Assembly (NCBI GenBank): GCA_963969395.1
Contig: OZ017795.1
Location: 38,979,063-39,043,062 of the forward strand
DNA: 64,000 nt
Source of the DNA: Pseudoscleropodium purum
Taxonomy: Eukaryota > Streptophyta > Bryopsida > Hypnales > Brachytheciaceae
Direction of reading: 5' to 3'
A model generated the notes under the pieces. The model saw only the letters and a list, made by a program, of their open reading frames with translations, had not been told where the DNA came from and made no database searches. The translations under genes were made by a program, and so were the position numbers. Every line of letters begins with the position of its first letter. The stretch's first letter is position 1. Of the stretch, positions 1 through 12,389 are shown piece after piece.

Positions 1-832
1 CATAATTAGGATCTTGTAGTAAATTGTTTCAAGAATATGTGGAAAAAAATTCAAAAATTTCCAATGTACGTGTAGATTGCAAGATATTAGCATTTGAAGT
101 GACAAAAATCATTTTTTTGTCCCTACAAAAAATTGGATAGTTGCACTTCACAAGTTCACATTTGTATGAAAAAATGTTCAAAATGGTAGTGTTTCTTTGG
201 AATCATTCTTTAAAGCATGTTGGCTACATGCTTGAAAACTTTTAGATCATTTGAAATTGTACAATATATAGGAAAAAATGAAAAGTGGAAAGATGTAGAG
301 AATGGTTCAAAATACTAAAATTGTTAACAATTTATTTATGAAATTGAAAAATGCCAATTCCAATGGTTGTAATGTTGTAATAAACAATCTTTACCTAAAT
401 TTTCTATTGTTTTCCAAAAATAATGAAAATTGAGTTCAATAAAGGACTTCAAAGTTTATTTTGGAATATAGAATCCATAATTGCCCGCAAACTAAAACAC
501 CTCATAACTTTTGATTCATTGATCAAAATGGAATGATTCAAAGCTTTTTATGTACACATAAATCTAGAAAACCAATTTCAAATTTTTTTGTATTAAAAAA
601 ATGATTTTTTCAGATGTGCCCAAATTACCCGAGTTGAAAAACAAACTACTTATTAGACCATAACTTTTGACTCATATTTCCAAATGTCCTGAAATTTAGT
701 GCACATCAAAGATATTCCTTTTCTACATCTTCTTTCAAATTTTGAGCCAAAAATATGGAATTCTTTAGTCATACACACTTGCCCAAAAATTCTATGTTGC
801 TAAAAAATGCAACTTAGTCCTTTAGGGGTTAA
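1..832 (+). repeat. R1 dispersed repeat, copy a (5' end outside window)
   Basis: This AT-rich stretch matches six other places in the window (3264, 11030, 21964, 28946, 33240 and 48653). Shared landmarks are the phrases TTTTGATCAATGAG-like and CATAACTTTTGACTCAT, and an end reading CCTTTAGGGG followed by TTAA. The left end lies before base 1. It has no coding capacity. Confidence 0.75.
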
Positions 833-3263
833 GAACTCACAATGAAAACAGTCTAAACTACCATGCTTGCATGTCAATGCATTTCCCATCAATTCAAAGA
901 TGCTTAAGGGTGAATGCAAGAAGATTGGTCCTATTTTTAGTCACATTTGAAGTTTAAGTTGTCATTGGCCATAACTTTTGCAAATTGAAGCCAATGTATT
1001 TGAATTTTTTTAAAGATCAACAATTAGACAATAATTAGAGACCTCATATTTTAGAAATTTTCAAAAATCATTTTGTATTTAAATTTAAGTTTAGCTAATT
1101 TGTCACACTTTGCAATTTATGGGTTTTTAGTACTAAGGACAATCCAAAATTAGTGATAAGCTAAAGCTAAAATTTGGGTGGTCTATTCCCACACTAGAGG
1201 GGCATGTGCCCACCAAAAAGAACTTATAAAAATATGATTTTATATCTTCTAAATTCATGCAAATAAGGCCCTCTTACACATGTGCAATTCTAAACATTGA
1301 AAATGGATTCAAGATCATTCTTTTAGTAAAATCTCTTTATGATGAAGTCTTCCCAAATGGACAATTTTTAGTTTCTTTGAAAATTATTTTTCCCCATTTT
1401 TTATCAATTAAAATGTCAAAGTACCTATTTTCATGAGATTTTGCTCTTTTCTAGTTTTCCTAAGTCTTAGAGAATTTTTCTATGCTCTTCCTTCCAAAGG
1501 TATCTTTTTCTTAAAGGTTTATAAATTTAATTTTTTAAATAACTTTTTTTAACTGTAAAGTACTATTGAATAATCATGAATACTATGGAAAACACTTCAC
1601 AAATTGGTTGGCCTTTCTTGCAACCACCCACTACAAGAAAAATGGATGTTTTAAGTGAGTTTTTAAATATAGTTCTAGGCATAAGATTTTAAGTAATGTC
1701 CTTTAAAGAGAATTTCTTTTGAAATTCATTTTTTTTACTTCAAACTACAAAATCATTCTTATTCAAATTCTTAATTTAACTACAAACACTTTTTATTTAT
1801 TTTTTAATATTCTAATTGATGTAATTTAATGTAATTACTATTCTTAAAAAAATCACAAGAATTTGATTTTTTCACTAAAATTTCTAAAAAAATAAATGTC
1901 TATAGAAAATATGCATATTTAAATATTCAAATTATAAAAATCTATTAGTTGATTGTAAAGACTACGTATAATTTGATAGTAATCATTTAAATGAAGGTCA
2001 ACATCAAGGATGTGTTGAGTGTAAGATAAAAAAACAATGACCTGAAAAAGTATTAAACTATTTTCATAGCTATTTTTATCTCTTGGAAAAATTTCAAGTA
2101 AAATGAATTGTCTTTGGAAAATTTAAAAATTTATTCTCATTTATTAGTTATAAGTTATTACAATTATAATTTATTACAATAGCAATAGAAAATTTTCAAG
2201 TTGGTAGATAATGCATAGTCCCATTTAAAAAAAATTATGCTGGACCTTAGAGATGATTTTAAAAGCAAAATTGAGATCAAAAATAAAATTTGACCGTATA
2301 ACAATGAAACAAGTGCTTTAAAAATTAAGGATACATTTCTTTATATAAATCTTTTTGTAGATATTTTGAATCAAGTGACTTGAACATCTAATTTTTTTTG
2401 TGGAATTCATTATAATACTTTAGGTCAATTTCAATCATTATAATCTTAAAATTGTGCCATTGGATTTTAATAAAACGTTTTGAAGTGTCACTCAATTGTT
2501 ATTTTGCTCTAGCTAAATCTTTAAAAATTTTGAATTATTTTATTTAGTCGAACTTGTTTGATGCAATGAGAAACACAAATATTTTTTCATTTATACCTCT
2601 AGAAATTATTTTAGATTACAAAATGGGTTTAATAGGTCATTTTTTGGCCAAATACTTCCTAGGATTTAATCCCTAAACAAATGACACATGTAACCACTTT
2701 CTATAGTTTGTAGCATTTGTAGAGTTATATATTTTTGTAGAAGGGGGCAAGAAAATGTAATTTTCCATTTTATTTCATGTACATAGTGAAATGAATTGAC
2801 TTTTTCTATAATTATGTCAAAAATTAAAATTATAATTGCCTAAAATTTTCTTGTGAAGAAATGAATACATAACAATCATATTATAGTACTAAACTCCCCC
2901 CTCCAAGCTTCGTGGGTCAAGAGAATCTAATAATCCCTTTAAAAAAACAGAGATGATATTTTAACAATCAAACTCTAAGACATTTTTTACTAATCAATGT
3001 AAGATGAATCTTTCATCAATCATAATTATAGGATTCAATGCATATGCTAAGAATGTAAAGTTTATTCATGGAAAATAAGTGAGAAAATTATTAAAGTCAA
3101 ATATTTAGGTTTGATAGATCATAAATATTTATATGTGTTTTTTCTAATTTATCCTCAACAATAATTTGATTCATGATGAACGATATATGTTTTTAATTGA
3201 AGCTTCAATTAGGATGACAATCACTTTATAACTATTCTATACTAGTGCATAAAAATTTGCCCA
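833..3263. other. AT-rich intergenic DNA with repeat R6 (about 1980-3260)
   Basis: I see no gene here. The part from about 1980 to 3260 is diverged but collinear with 18830-19570: both contain TTTGTAGATATTTT, then CATTATAA/CATTATGAAAATT, and later AAATATTTATATGTGTTTT followed by a TTCATGATGAA phrase. It is therefore an old dispersed repeat (R6). The rest is low-complexity A/T sequence. Confidence 0.5.
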
Positions 3264-4051
3264 TTAACCCCTAAAGTTCCATGAGTATGTTTTTACTGAA
3301 AATGCTCAAAAATTGTCATATTTAGTACAAGTACCAAATTTTTGAAAAAAAACTTTTTTTGACACATATAAGAAAAAGATCTTGTATTATGCTAACTTGA
3401 AAATATGTGGTAAAAATTTCAGAATTTTCCATTGTGTAGAATACAAGATATTAGCAACGAAATACATTGAAATCATTTTTTGGGCCTGCAAAAAACAGGG
3501 TAGTTGCGCTTTACAAGTTCACTTTTCTTTGAAAAAATGACCAAAATAGTGGTTCTTCTTTGGATTCATTTTCCTAAACAAATTGGTCATGTGCTTGAAA
3601 AATTTCAGATTGTTTGGAATTGTATAACATATAGAAAAAAGAAAGTAAGTAGGTAGTAGTAAAGAATGATTCAAAATACTAAATTATTAAGAATTTAATT
3701 ATGGAATTGAAAAATGCCAATGCCAATGGTTAAAATTTTGTAATAAATACTCTACATTCTATGGTTTTATTTTTTCAAAAATATTGGAAATTGGGTAAGA
3801 CAAAGATTTTCAAAGTTTATTTTAGAGTGGGGATTCATTATTGCTTGCAAACAAAAAATCATCATAACTTTTGGCTCATTGATCAAAATGGAATGATTCA
3901 AAGCTTTTCATGTATATATAATTTTAGAAAATCAATTTCAAATTTTTGTTTATGATAAAAGTGATTTTTTTTATTTGCCCAAACTACCCAGTTACAAAAA
4001 AAGGAACATGTTAGGCTATAACTTTTGACTCATATTTTCAAATGTCATGAA
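3264..4051 (+). repeat. R1 repeat, copy b, left part
   Basis: It begins with TTAACCCCTAAAG, the clearest left end of the R1 family, and follows the family sequence as far as CAAATGTCATGAA near 4051. There the match stops. The missing right end of the same copy is found at about 9667-9810, so some 5.6 kb now separates the two halves. Confidence 0.7.
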
Positions 4052-4329
4052 CAACGTTTGGGAAGATTTTGGAGCTTTCCCGGTAGATATCCTCCTTCCA
4101 CAAGAATGGTCCGGTTTTTTTTCAAGGGTCATTGGTTTCATCCTTTTAATTCCTAAATTCACCGGATTTTTGCCCCTAATATCAATATTTGGCTGGCCTA
4201 TTTCCTTCACATTGAAAATTTCAATAGTTAGAATCCTTTAATGTCAAAAAATTGTTGGTGTAGAATGTAAAATAGAATTGTATTACATCCTTCATAGGAA
4301 TTGAATTTGGCATAGCCTTTCACCAATTG

Positions 4330-6624
4330 AAAGCCAAGAATCCTCCCAACCCATGCAATATGCAGTTGAGGATGGTCATAAAAAGGTTACATGAAATCAA
4401 AGTTTACGGTTCAAAATTATCACCTTCTTCAAATGAATCCTCTGTTGTCCCTGAGAGATACCTTTTAGGATTAGTAAATAAATATCTAAACTTTCTAGCA
4501 TTCTTCCACAAGGTAATGGCCTCTTCTAATATGGGCTCAAAGTCTTTGGCTGGTCCTTCTATGGCCACACACATGACACTATCCAAATGTGTCGGTGTCA
4601 TGCAATTCCAAAATTTTTGCTTCATGCCATTCTGCACAAAAAAAGCCCTCTCACACGTAGCTATACTCACATATTGACATCTTGCAATTTCAGCAAGAGT
4701 CAAAAGGTTAGGATATTTTGGTTTTAAAGATGCACTCCAAGCAATAGATGCCCACAAATCTCCAAAGGTTCTTTCTATCCATTCTGTTGTTCCTTGTAGC
4801 TTAAAAGCAAAAAATTCTTGCTTACAAGCTACAACATCTACTAAAGGAGGAAATTTTTTTCCCTCCTCTACATTTTTCCTTTCTATATTGCTTCAAAAGC
4901 AAATCTAATTGAACCACCCCTCAAGATGCTAATCCAAGTTGCCTTTGAGGCATGTGAATTGGATTTAGAATTTTGAAAGCATCAACAATATTATTGTCAA
5001 TAAATCTGATCTCTAAAGCCACACAAACAACTTCAGCATACAATTTTTGAAAAGAAAGGGTTGCCTCTAAATTTACACTACTAGGATCTCTAATCATGTC
5101 TATGGTATGGAATTTAGACCTCCTAATTTTGCTTGACAAGCGACGGAGATAACTACTACGGGGTCCAAATTCTGGGATGATATGAAATCCTGTAATGAGT
5201 ATCTTGGTTTCGATCACAAGAATTTATTAGAAAACTCATTCTAATTGTAGCAATTTCAGTTTTGACTATAGAGCCTATATAAGAAATATGTACAAGCTTG
5301 CTTTGAAAATTTTTAGACAACTTTGCAAGCATTTGGAGAATATCAACTAAGAAATAGAGGATGTAAATGAATTTAAATTCTCTTAATTTGGTATACAAGA
5401 AGGGTGTTGATCCATCATCCCTTGATTGTGGAGTATCATGCATATAAACTAATACTGATTCTAAAGAATTACAAAGACAACTTATGGCTTGAAACCTAGA
5501 TAGCCAACGGATTTTATGATACCTTTTCAATGTCTTTTGAGCATCATTAAGTTCATTTTGTAATGCTTATAAACTTGCCTTACGTTTTGATGATTTCTTA
5601 AAATGACTAGCCAATGCATTCACCACAAAATCAACATCAGTAGAGATTCCTTTACAAGATTCAATTTTGGAAGCTTCCAATGCAACTAAATTAGTCCTAT
5701 GTGCAACACAATGAGTAGAGGTAAGAAATGGGTCCACCTTTTTCAGAAGAGTTGCAACTCTTGTGTTCTTGCCTACCATAGTGGTTGCCCCATTTGATCC
5801 AAATCCTACACATTTAGACATGTCCAACCTCCAAGTCTTCACAATAACCATTAGAGAGTCAAAAATAATTTTAGAGTCTTTTTTTCCATCTACAATGTAC
5901 AACAAATCCAAAAAACATGTCAAAGGTAAACCTCCTTCTAAAAAAATAGCAAATATAACAAGATGGCCATTAATTGAATTATTAGTGGATTCATCAATTA
6001 TGAGACTAAAATTTTTTGAATCCTTAACTCTATCTAAAATCTGCCTTTGAACAACACTTGTAATAGCGAAAACCATATTAGCACATGCCTTTTCATCATG
6101 GTAGAGTTTTTCAGTCATAGGAGCATTACATGAAATTAGTAAATCACAGAAATTTAGAAATTTGTGAAAAGGGATTGCTTCTTTATTCATAAAATAGGCT
6201 GCCTTGAAAAGAGGTTTTAGAGCTTCATCACGAGATTGATTTTCACGTGCTATTGTTTTTTTTAAAGCTTTTTGGCCCCATACTTAGTCCAAGCTAGTTT
6301 CCTATTTTCCACAGTTTTAGCATGATCTTACAATGTTGAAATTTTAACATTTGTAGAACATTCATTAGCATATGCAAATTTTCCACCTCCTTTACATCTT
6401 TTACAAAAGATCCTCTCCAACTCACGTTCAAAAACTACCCAATCATACAAATTGTACCAAGCATCCTTCCAATCTTTGTTTGCTTTTTGTATTGGAGGAA
6501 GTTCTTTACTAAGTGTTTTGGTTGAGGAAGAAGAACCAATAGCACATATGTACATATGTATGGAGTCTCTACGAGCACCAGTCCTAAACAACATGTTCCT
6601 CATAGTTCTTTGATGTTTAGCCAT
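4330..6624 (-). pseudogene. Decayed hAT-superfamily transposase (zinc finger 862-like / DUF4371 type)
   Basis: Five minus-strand segments together read like one hAT transposase. (1) 6328-6624: N-terminus with a TTF-like zinc finger (LERIFCKRCKGGGKFAYANE). (2) 5567-6190, open further upstream to about 6235: catalytic region with IIDESTN, CVGFGSNGATTMVGKNT and HCVAHRTNL. (3) 5156-5530 and (4) 4921-5217: helical insertion region, in different frames. (5) 4404 to about 4860: the C-terminal dimerisation domain (TLAEIARCQYVSIATCERAF ... KFRYLFTNPKRYLSG). Stops and frame changes separate the segments, so no functional protein is expected. From knowledge of related hAT proteins, the GFGS-D-GA position normally holds aspartate; here it is asparagine. 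Terminal repeats of the parent element were not identified. The sense strand is minus, so its 5' end lies above 6.6 kb. Confidence 0.85.
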
Positions 6625-6654
6625 AATGAATCAACAAAGAATAATAAAACTAAG

Positions 6655-6984
6655 AATGGAGTAGGTCAAGAATCTCAAGTGATGTTAGCGGCAGTTAAAT
6701 TGAGACAGGTGATAGTAGCAGCAACAAGGTTGTGAACAATACCAATAATCACTCCAACTCCAATTCCAAAGAAAAACACTAGTTGATTAGCAACCAAAAA
6801 ACGCCACCAAGAGCACAACGCTGGGCCAATAGCAACAACAATTGGCGAGCAATGCAACTGAAATAATGTGGGGAACAATGTGGACATCAGGGCGAGGAAG
6901 AAGGTAGCAAGCAGGGAGGTGGGCGAGGTGAGCTTTTGCAACAGAGAAGCCTGATTAGGGAAGCGAGGGTGCAAGGTGGGATTG
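6655..6984. other. Intergenic, probably 5' part of the hAT element
   Basis: This links the transposase N-terminus to the G-rich block. A minus-strand open frame of 99 codons (6675-6974) is hydrophobic, has no recognisable domain and shows no relation to hAT proteins, so I do not call it a gene. Confidence 0.35.
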
Positions 6985-7195
6985 CGGGAGGCACGGCGTG
7001 GCTAACTGGGCAGGGAACCGTTGGCTTGCGGGGAGAGATTGGGCAGGCAACAAGCTAGGCGGGGAAGGGTTGGGGGTAGGGCGGGAAGGGCGGGGAAAGG
7101 GTTGGGGAGGGTTGGAGATGGGTTGGGGAGGGTTGGTGAAGGGTTGGAGATGGGTTGGGGAAGGGTTGGGGCTGCAAGGCGGGAGGGAGGGGAGT
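6985..7195 (+). repeat. G-rich imperfect repeat block
   Basis: The plus strand is strikingly G-rich. Variants of GGGTTGG, GGGAGGGTTGG and GAGATGGGTTGGGG are repeated, most clearly from 7070 to 7170. Many GGG runs with short spacers make it a candidate G-quadruplex on the plus strand. Long open frames on both strands here follow from the simple composition and are not genes. Confidence 0.7.
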
Positions 7196-7709
7196 TTTGT
7201 TTTGTTTTTAAATTTCAAATGATTTTTTAAGTTAGATTACATGGGTATGTGCCACTCAATATACATTCATAGCAGCTAAAATCCTACCTTTTGTAAAACA
7301 ACCTTGCTAATATCTGTTGTATTGTAAAGTGAGGCAGGTAAATTATCCTCTAAATTTTTCCCTACACCGATAGATTTCCTATCCTATTAATTTTTTGTTT
7401 GGTTTTTGATCCTTCATTTTCTAAATCCAACTAGTTATTTGACAATTTTCACTGGCTGATTTTGTATTAGCCACTGGTTCTTCCAGTTCATTTGTCATGA
7501 AGTTTAGTGCATATGTGTGGACTACTAAATTTTCAATTTTTTGGACAATTTGCCTTAGCAGTGTAAAAAGAGGCAAATAGTCATAGGAATACCTTTGTAG
7601 TAACGTAGCTATAGGACTAATTGACTTTAGATATGGAACCTTATAAGTTAGAAGGATTTGAATAGTGGCTAATTATCTTAAAACCTCTTCATATGTCTAG
7701 TTGCAAGCG
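7196..7709. other. AT-rich intergenic DNA
   Basis: I see no gene, RNA or clear repeat boundary. The sequence passes gradually into the CAAATTG-rich region that follows. Confidence 0.4.
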
Positions 7710-9430
7710 GTAGCATAACTTGGCAAGTTGACAGGCTTTTTCACTCTTACCCTCTTGAGCCCTGTGGTTGTCAACTTGTCTATCTTCGTATTAGTGCAAT
7801 TCTTCAATGTAAATTCCAGTCTTTTAGCAATTTGCCTTGGTGTATTTGATCCAGTGATTGGATCTCACTTTGTGTGTTTGGCAAATTGCATTATATATTT
7901 AATTTTGTTTCTGGAATCTAGTGATTACATCCATTTATTTGTAGACTAGCAATTATTTTGTTTTGTAAGATCCAACAATTGAATTAGTTTGTGAGTGTGT
8001 GTTAAATTGACTTGTGTGTAATTGATCTAGTGATTGGATCCATTTTTGTATAGACTAGCAAATTGTTTGTATGTTGTGAGAGTTAGATCCAACAATTGGA
8101 TCATCATTGTAAGTTAGATAAATTGGAATTTGTATGAGTTAAATGAATCCAGTGATTGGATTCATCTTGTTTGGAGTTTGGCTAATTGTCTAGATTGAGT
8201 GTATGACTAGTGATTGGTTTGATATTGTTATGAATTAGTTGAAGGCTAATTGATTGTGAACTTGTATTTGCAATTGCTTTATTGTATGTGTGTATGACTT
8301 GACTACTTGTCAATTGAATTGTCAAGTGCTGTAAATGAGTTAGTGTGATTTTGTATGCAAGCAAATTGTCTAAAGAAGGGATTTCTGGAAGGGATTTCTA
8401 ATGTAATTGAGAGTGGTGTTGTAAGCAAATAGTTTGTGGGAAGTAGGCAATTTGTCATGAATTGATTCAACATATGATGGTGTTTGCTTCTCCAATGGGA
8501 GAAAAGTGAAGAAAGAATTACTAGACCAATTGCCATGCTGTAGTGGAGTTCAAACCTATGAAAGAAGAAATTAAAGATGGAGACAACTTCAAGATTGTCT
8601 TGAGAATTAAATTGAAGTATAAAAGCTACTTTGTGTGAATTGAGTAGTCTTTGGAGTCAAATTGCCTATACTGATGTTAAGCATTGTTTATTGGAGAGAA
8701 TACTTTATAATAAATTAGCTAATTGTTGGTAAAAGATTGTTTGTGAGATTTACATGAGTTTGCATGTAAGTGGAAAGGCTATTTAACTATATAATTTCCA
8801 TATCAAGTGAGTGAAAGTCTAATTGATTGGAGGTTATGGAAATATATAAACAAGTAGTATTTATTGTTTGGTTTCAATTAAATTGAATATATCAAATTGA
8901 TTTTATTAAATTTAAATTTATAGGCAAATTGTCTTATTATATTGTAATAAATATAGTGGAAATTAATGTATGTTTGAAAGGACATTAAAAATAATTCCCA
9001 TTAAATAATTGAAATCCCTAAAATAAAGAGTGAGGTTGGAATGCATACAAAGGCCATTTGACTTAAATCTTTGAATTACAGGTATATATATATTTGGATG
9101 GACAAATTGTGAATAAAGGAAAATTTATTCTTTTGCTTTGGTAATTTGAGAACTATGGACTAATTGTCTGGAGATGTGTAGGGTTTGAAAATGGACCTTG
9201 CATTACACAATCATTTCCCTTGCATTATTTAGAGATAAATTGCCATTAGAACTAGGACTAGTTTGCTACTCATTTAAATAGTAATTAGGCTAGTTAAGTA
9301 GTGACTAGTCAAATTGCCAACTACAAAGATAAATTATCACAATAATTAAGGAACTGTGTTTATACTATATTTATATATTATTGCACTTAGAGGTTGGATA
9401 GTGCATGCATAAGACAAATTGCCATGATTT
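7710..9430 (+). repeat. CAAATTG-rich region with degenerate ~60-bp tandem repeats
   Basis: The word (G/A)CAAATTG(T/C)C, or a one-base variant, recurs about twenty times, for example near 7875, 8046, 8350, 8665, 8925, 9100, 9235, 9310 and 9412. Between 7845 and 8340 it sits in a degenerate tandem array. There, a phrase like ATCCAGTGATTGGATC alternates with ATCCAACAATTGGATC (near 7850, 7968, 8025, 8090, 8148 and 8207), giving a spacing of about 60 bases. There is no coding capacity. Confidence 0.6.
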
Positions 9431-9666
9431 CCTTTATAGAATACTAGCTACATTCATGCGTTCATAGCATTATTTAAAGGACTGGCCACTAAATTCAACC
9501 TTGGGAAATAAGAGTGTTATGAAATATTTTCTATAATGAAATTGTTGATTAGATCCTATACCAATTTGACTTATAAATGACTCTAGCTACAAAACATTAG
9601 ACTATTTAACCATTCCCTTTAGATTTGGAACCCATATACTATAGTCTTCGGTTTTGGAAAATAGGC

Positions 9667-9810
9667 AAAACTTAGACTAAAATATGAAAGATATTCCTTG
9701 TTTCCATGCTCTATTCAAATTTGGGCCAAAAATATAGAAATATTTAGTCACATAGATGCCTAAAATTTCTATATAGTCAAAAAAATGTAGCTTAGTCTTT
9801 TAGGGGTTAA
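9667..9810 (+). repeat. R1 repeat, copy b, right end
   Basis: It carries GATATTCCTTG, GGGCCAAAAATAT and TAGTCTTTTAGGGG followed by TTAA. This is the right third of R1 as seen at 690-832. Its left neighbour is not R1 sequence; the matching left part is at 3264-4051. Confidence 0.65.
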
Positions 9811-10650
9811 GATTAGAAAGAATCTATGTGATATGAAAAGGCATCTTGAATTTTAATTAGTCATTTGTGATTAAAAAAATTATTAAATTATTAAATCCTA
9901 AGAAATATTTTATTTTCATTTATTATAATGTATTCAAAAGATGAGTTCTTTAATTTTTGAAATTTATTGAAAATATGTATGTAAAAAAATGATGAACTCA
10001 CTTGAAATTTGAAAAAAAAATAGAAATCAAAACTTACTTCTATTTATCTTTCATTGTATATTATGTCAAAATGCCTACAATCAAAATTTATATTTGATTA
10101 ATAAAGACATGGTCAAATTTTGACTTTTAAACATGTTATAAATTCAAGATTTTTATAAATTTTCAAACACCTTATTGACTTGAACTTTCTTTCAAATCAA
10201 ATGAAATTATTGAAAATAAGAATAGAAGATAATATACAACAAGTTCTGATTTATAGAAACCCATTCTTTAACCTTCCATTACTTACAAATATTGATTTGT
10301 AAGAAGCATTTTGTTAGTTTGGTGTGAAATCATGATTATTATAATAAACATAAATTTTGTTATATTTAAATAATCCAAAATGCCATAAAGTATGACATTC
10401 AAGTATATATAAGCCAAATAACTTGAAAAACTAAAGTTGCTATAAATTTAAATGACCTTTAGGTTGAAATTAGTTTAGAAAGTATTTTCAATTCTATATA
10501 TTTAAATCTTTATTTTAATATTGAAGGTACACCAAGTGTGAATAGTTATGACCAAAATTATGAAATGAAGCTCAAAAAGTGAAGCCATGACTAATTCACT
10601 GAAGTGAAAGCCGTGACCAAAAAAAAGAGTATTATGGAAAGCCATGAATG
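9811..10650 (+). repeat. R5 dispersed repeat, copy a
   Basis: The phrase ATGTGATATGAAAAGGCATC, then the run ATTATTAAATTATTAAATCC, is shared with 19785 (ATGATATCAAAAGGCATCTT) and 31598 (ATGTGATTTCAAAAGGCATC). All three are in the same orientation. The copy here is joined directly to the right end of R1. No open reading frame of note. Confidence 0.55.
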
Positions 10651-11029
10651 TTGCATCAAATCAATTGTGTGGATTATTAAATTCAATACAAATTTTTGTA
10701 TTTTTTTTGCATGTTCATGCATCTTCTATTGTTTACAACTATAAATATTATATAATAAAAAATTGATGAGAAATTTTTTTAAGCTAAACTTTTGGAATAA
10801 AATAAATAGAATAAAATTATTTTTTTAATATTTTTTTTAATGTTTATATTTTAATAAATTTATAAATAAAATAGATTAAATTTAATAAGAGACTTCTCTT
10901 TTTTAATAATAAGTTTTTTCTTGAGGGATTTTAGAATAGACACTAGATTGGTAGGATTTATAAGGGTTTTTTTTGTAGGTCATTTTGTTCAATAGTCAAT
11001 TTTTGGTGCCTAGCTCAAAATTCACAATT

Positions 11030-11616
11030 TCATCGGTATTGGATTTTACTCTAAGACAAACTTCAGAATCCTTTGTTTAATTCAATTTTTAATATTTTAG
11101 TAAAAGAAATAAAATCATTAGGTGTATATTGTTTATTACAAAATTATAACCATTGGAATTTGCATTTTTCAATTCCACAAATAAATTGTTAACAATTTAG
11201 TATTTTGAATTATTCTCTCCTTCTTTCTACTTATTATTTTTTTCCTATATGTTGTACAATTCCAAATGATTTGAGAATTTTCTAGCATATAGCCAACTAA
11301 CCCAACTTGATTTGAAAAATTAATTCAAAGAGTAACAACCATTTTGGAATATTTTTTATAAAAATGTGACCTTGTGAATTGTAGTTGCTTAGGCCAAACA
11401 AAGGATTTTTGTTACTTCAAATGCTAATATCTTGTACTATACAAGGAGGAATTTTTTGGAATTTTTTGCACATCTTTTTAAACTATCATACTATAAGATC
11501 CTATGGTTACATGTATTCGAAAATGTTTTTTTTTTCAAAAATTTGATACTTGTATTAGAAATGACAATTTTGGAGTGGTTTTGGTGAAAACATAGTCAAA
11601 ATCATTTAGGGGTTAA
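11030..11616 (-). repeat. R1 repeat, copy c (5'-truncated)
   Basis: This is an inverted R1 copy. Its terminal part reads TCATTTAGGGG followed by TTAA at 11613-11616. The family sequence fades out near 11030, so only about 590 of some 940 bases remain. Confidence 0.65.
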
Positions 11617-11796
11617 GTGAATTCTTTCATTGAGTTATATAAATTGTTTTTATAATTTTTTTGATTTAATCTGTCTTATTTATTGGCATTTTGTCTATTG
11701 ATTGCATCATTCAATCACAAGTGGAGAGCAATTTGAGTATTCTGTTTTCTTGAACTATGAATTCTAGATGAATTGATCTTGTGTGTGTATATTTGT

Positions 11797-12381
11797 TAGG
11801 GTTGTCATAATGGGCGAGTTAGGGTTATCGGACGGGATGGACGGATGGGCAAACCAGACCGGACCAGGGTTGACGAATCTCTACATCCGCCCGAAAAAGG
11901 CGTTCGTAACCCGGACGTCCGTCCTCACGGACGCTAGCGGACGTAGCGTCCCTCCCACCGTCGAAAGGCGGACGGGCGGGGCGGACGCCCAAATCATGCG
12001 GATCAGATCAGTCCGCGTGTCGATCGGACGGCCGTACTGGGGCAGACGGGTATCAGGGCGGACGGGGCGGATGGCATCCGCGAATGTCAACGGACGCTGC
12101 GAACACAATGTCCGCGTCCGGACGTCTCGGACGTCCGACCGTCCTGTCAACCCTGGTCCGGACGGCTTTAATTTTGTAACTTGTGCACTTTTGCGGAATG
12201 ACACGTCACCTCGTCTGTGCCTTGACGATCTCATCCGCACCCAGCATGTTCCTTAATCCACATGGCATCCACGTGGCCTATTTTTCCGTTATCAGAAAGT
12301 CAACTATGTGTTGACTGTATCGGGCGGGTAGGACCTCTAACGGACGGGCGAACCAAACGTCCGTCCACTATGACAACCATG
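11797..12381 (+). mobile_element. hAT-type small element, family A copy 1 (carries a nested insertion)
   Basis: The left end is TAGGGTTGTCAT and the right end ATGACAACCATG, inverted relative to each other. The 8-bp direct repeat ATATTTGT flanks it at 11789-11796 and 12382-12389. Eight-base target duplications and CA(G/T)GG-type ends are typical of hAT elements. Removing the family B element at 11865-12155 and one of its target repeats leaves about 286 bases, collinear with the uninterrupted copies at 39709 and 40753. The element has no transposase, so it depended on one supplied elsewhere. Confidence 0.88.
11865..12155 (+). mobile_element. hAT-type small element, family B copy 1 (nested inside A1)
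   Basis: The ends are CAGGGTTGAC and its inverse GTCAACCCTG (with one mismatch). Flanking octamers GACCGGAC (11857-11864) and GTCCGGAC (12156-12163) differ at one base and look like a target duplication. The family A copy at 39709 shows the corresponding unoccupied site (GACTGGACAGCTTTAG). The interior is very GC- and CpG-rich and full of CGGACG/CGTCCG. A 157-codon open frame across it is a by-product of that composition. Confidence 0.88.
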
Positions 12382-12389
12382 ATATTTGT

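Noticed and set aside
5763..6050. 95-codon plus frame
   Set aside because: Antisense of the hAT catalytic segment.
6998..7230. Gly/Arg/Trp-rich frames on the plus strand and a Pro-rich frame on the minus strand
   Set aside because: Pure products of the G-rich repeat block.
11783..12256. 157-codon plus-strand frame and a 119-codon antisense frame
   Set aside because: They lie across the nested A1/B1 elements. GC-rich, stop-poor sequence explains them, and the borders follow the transposon ends.
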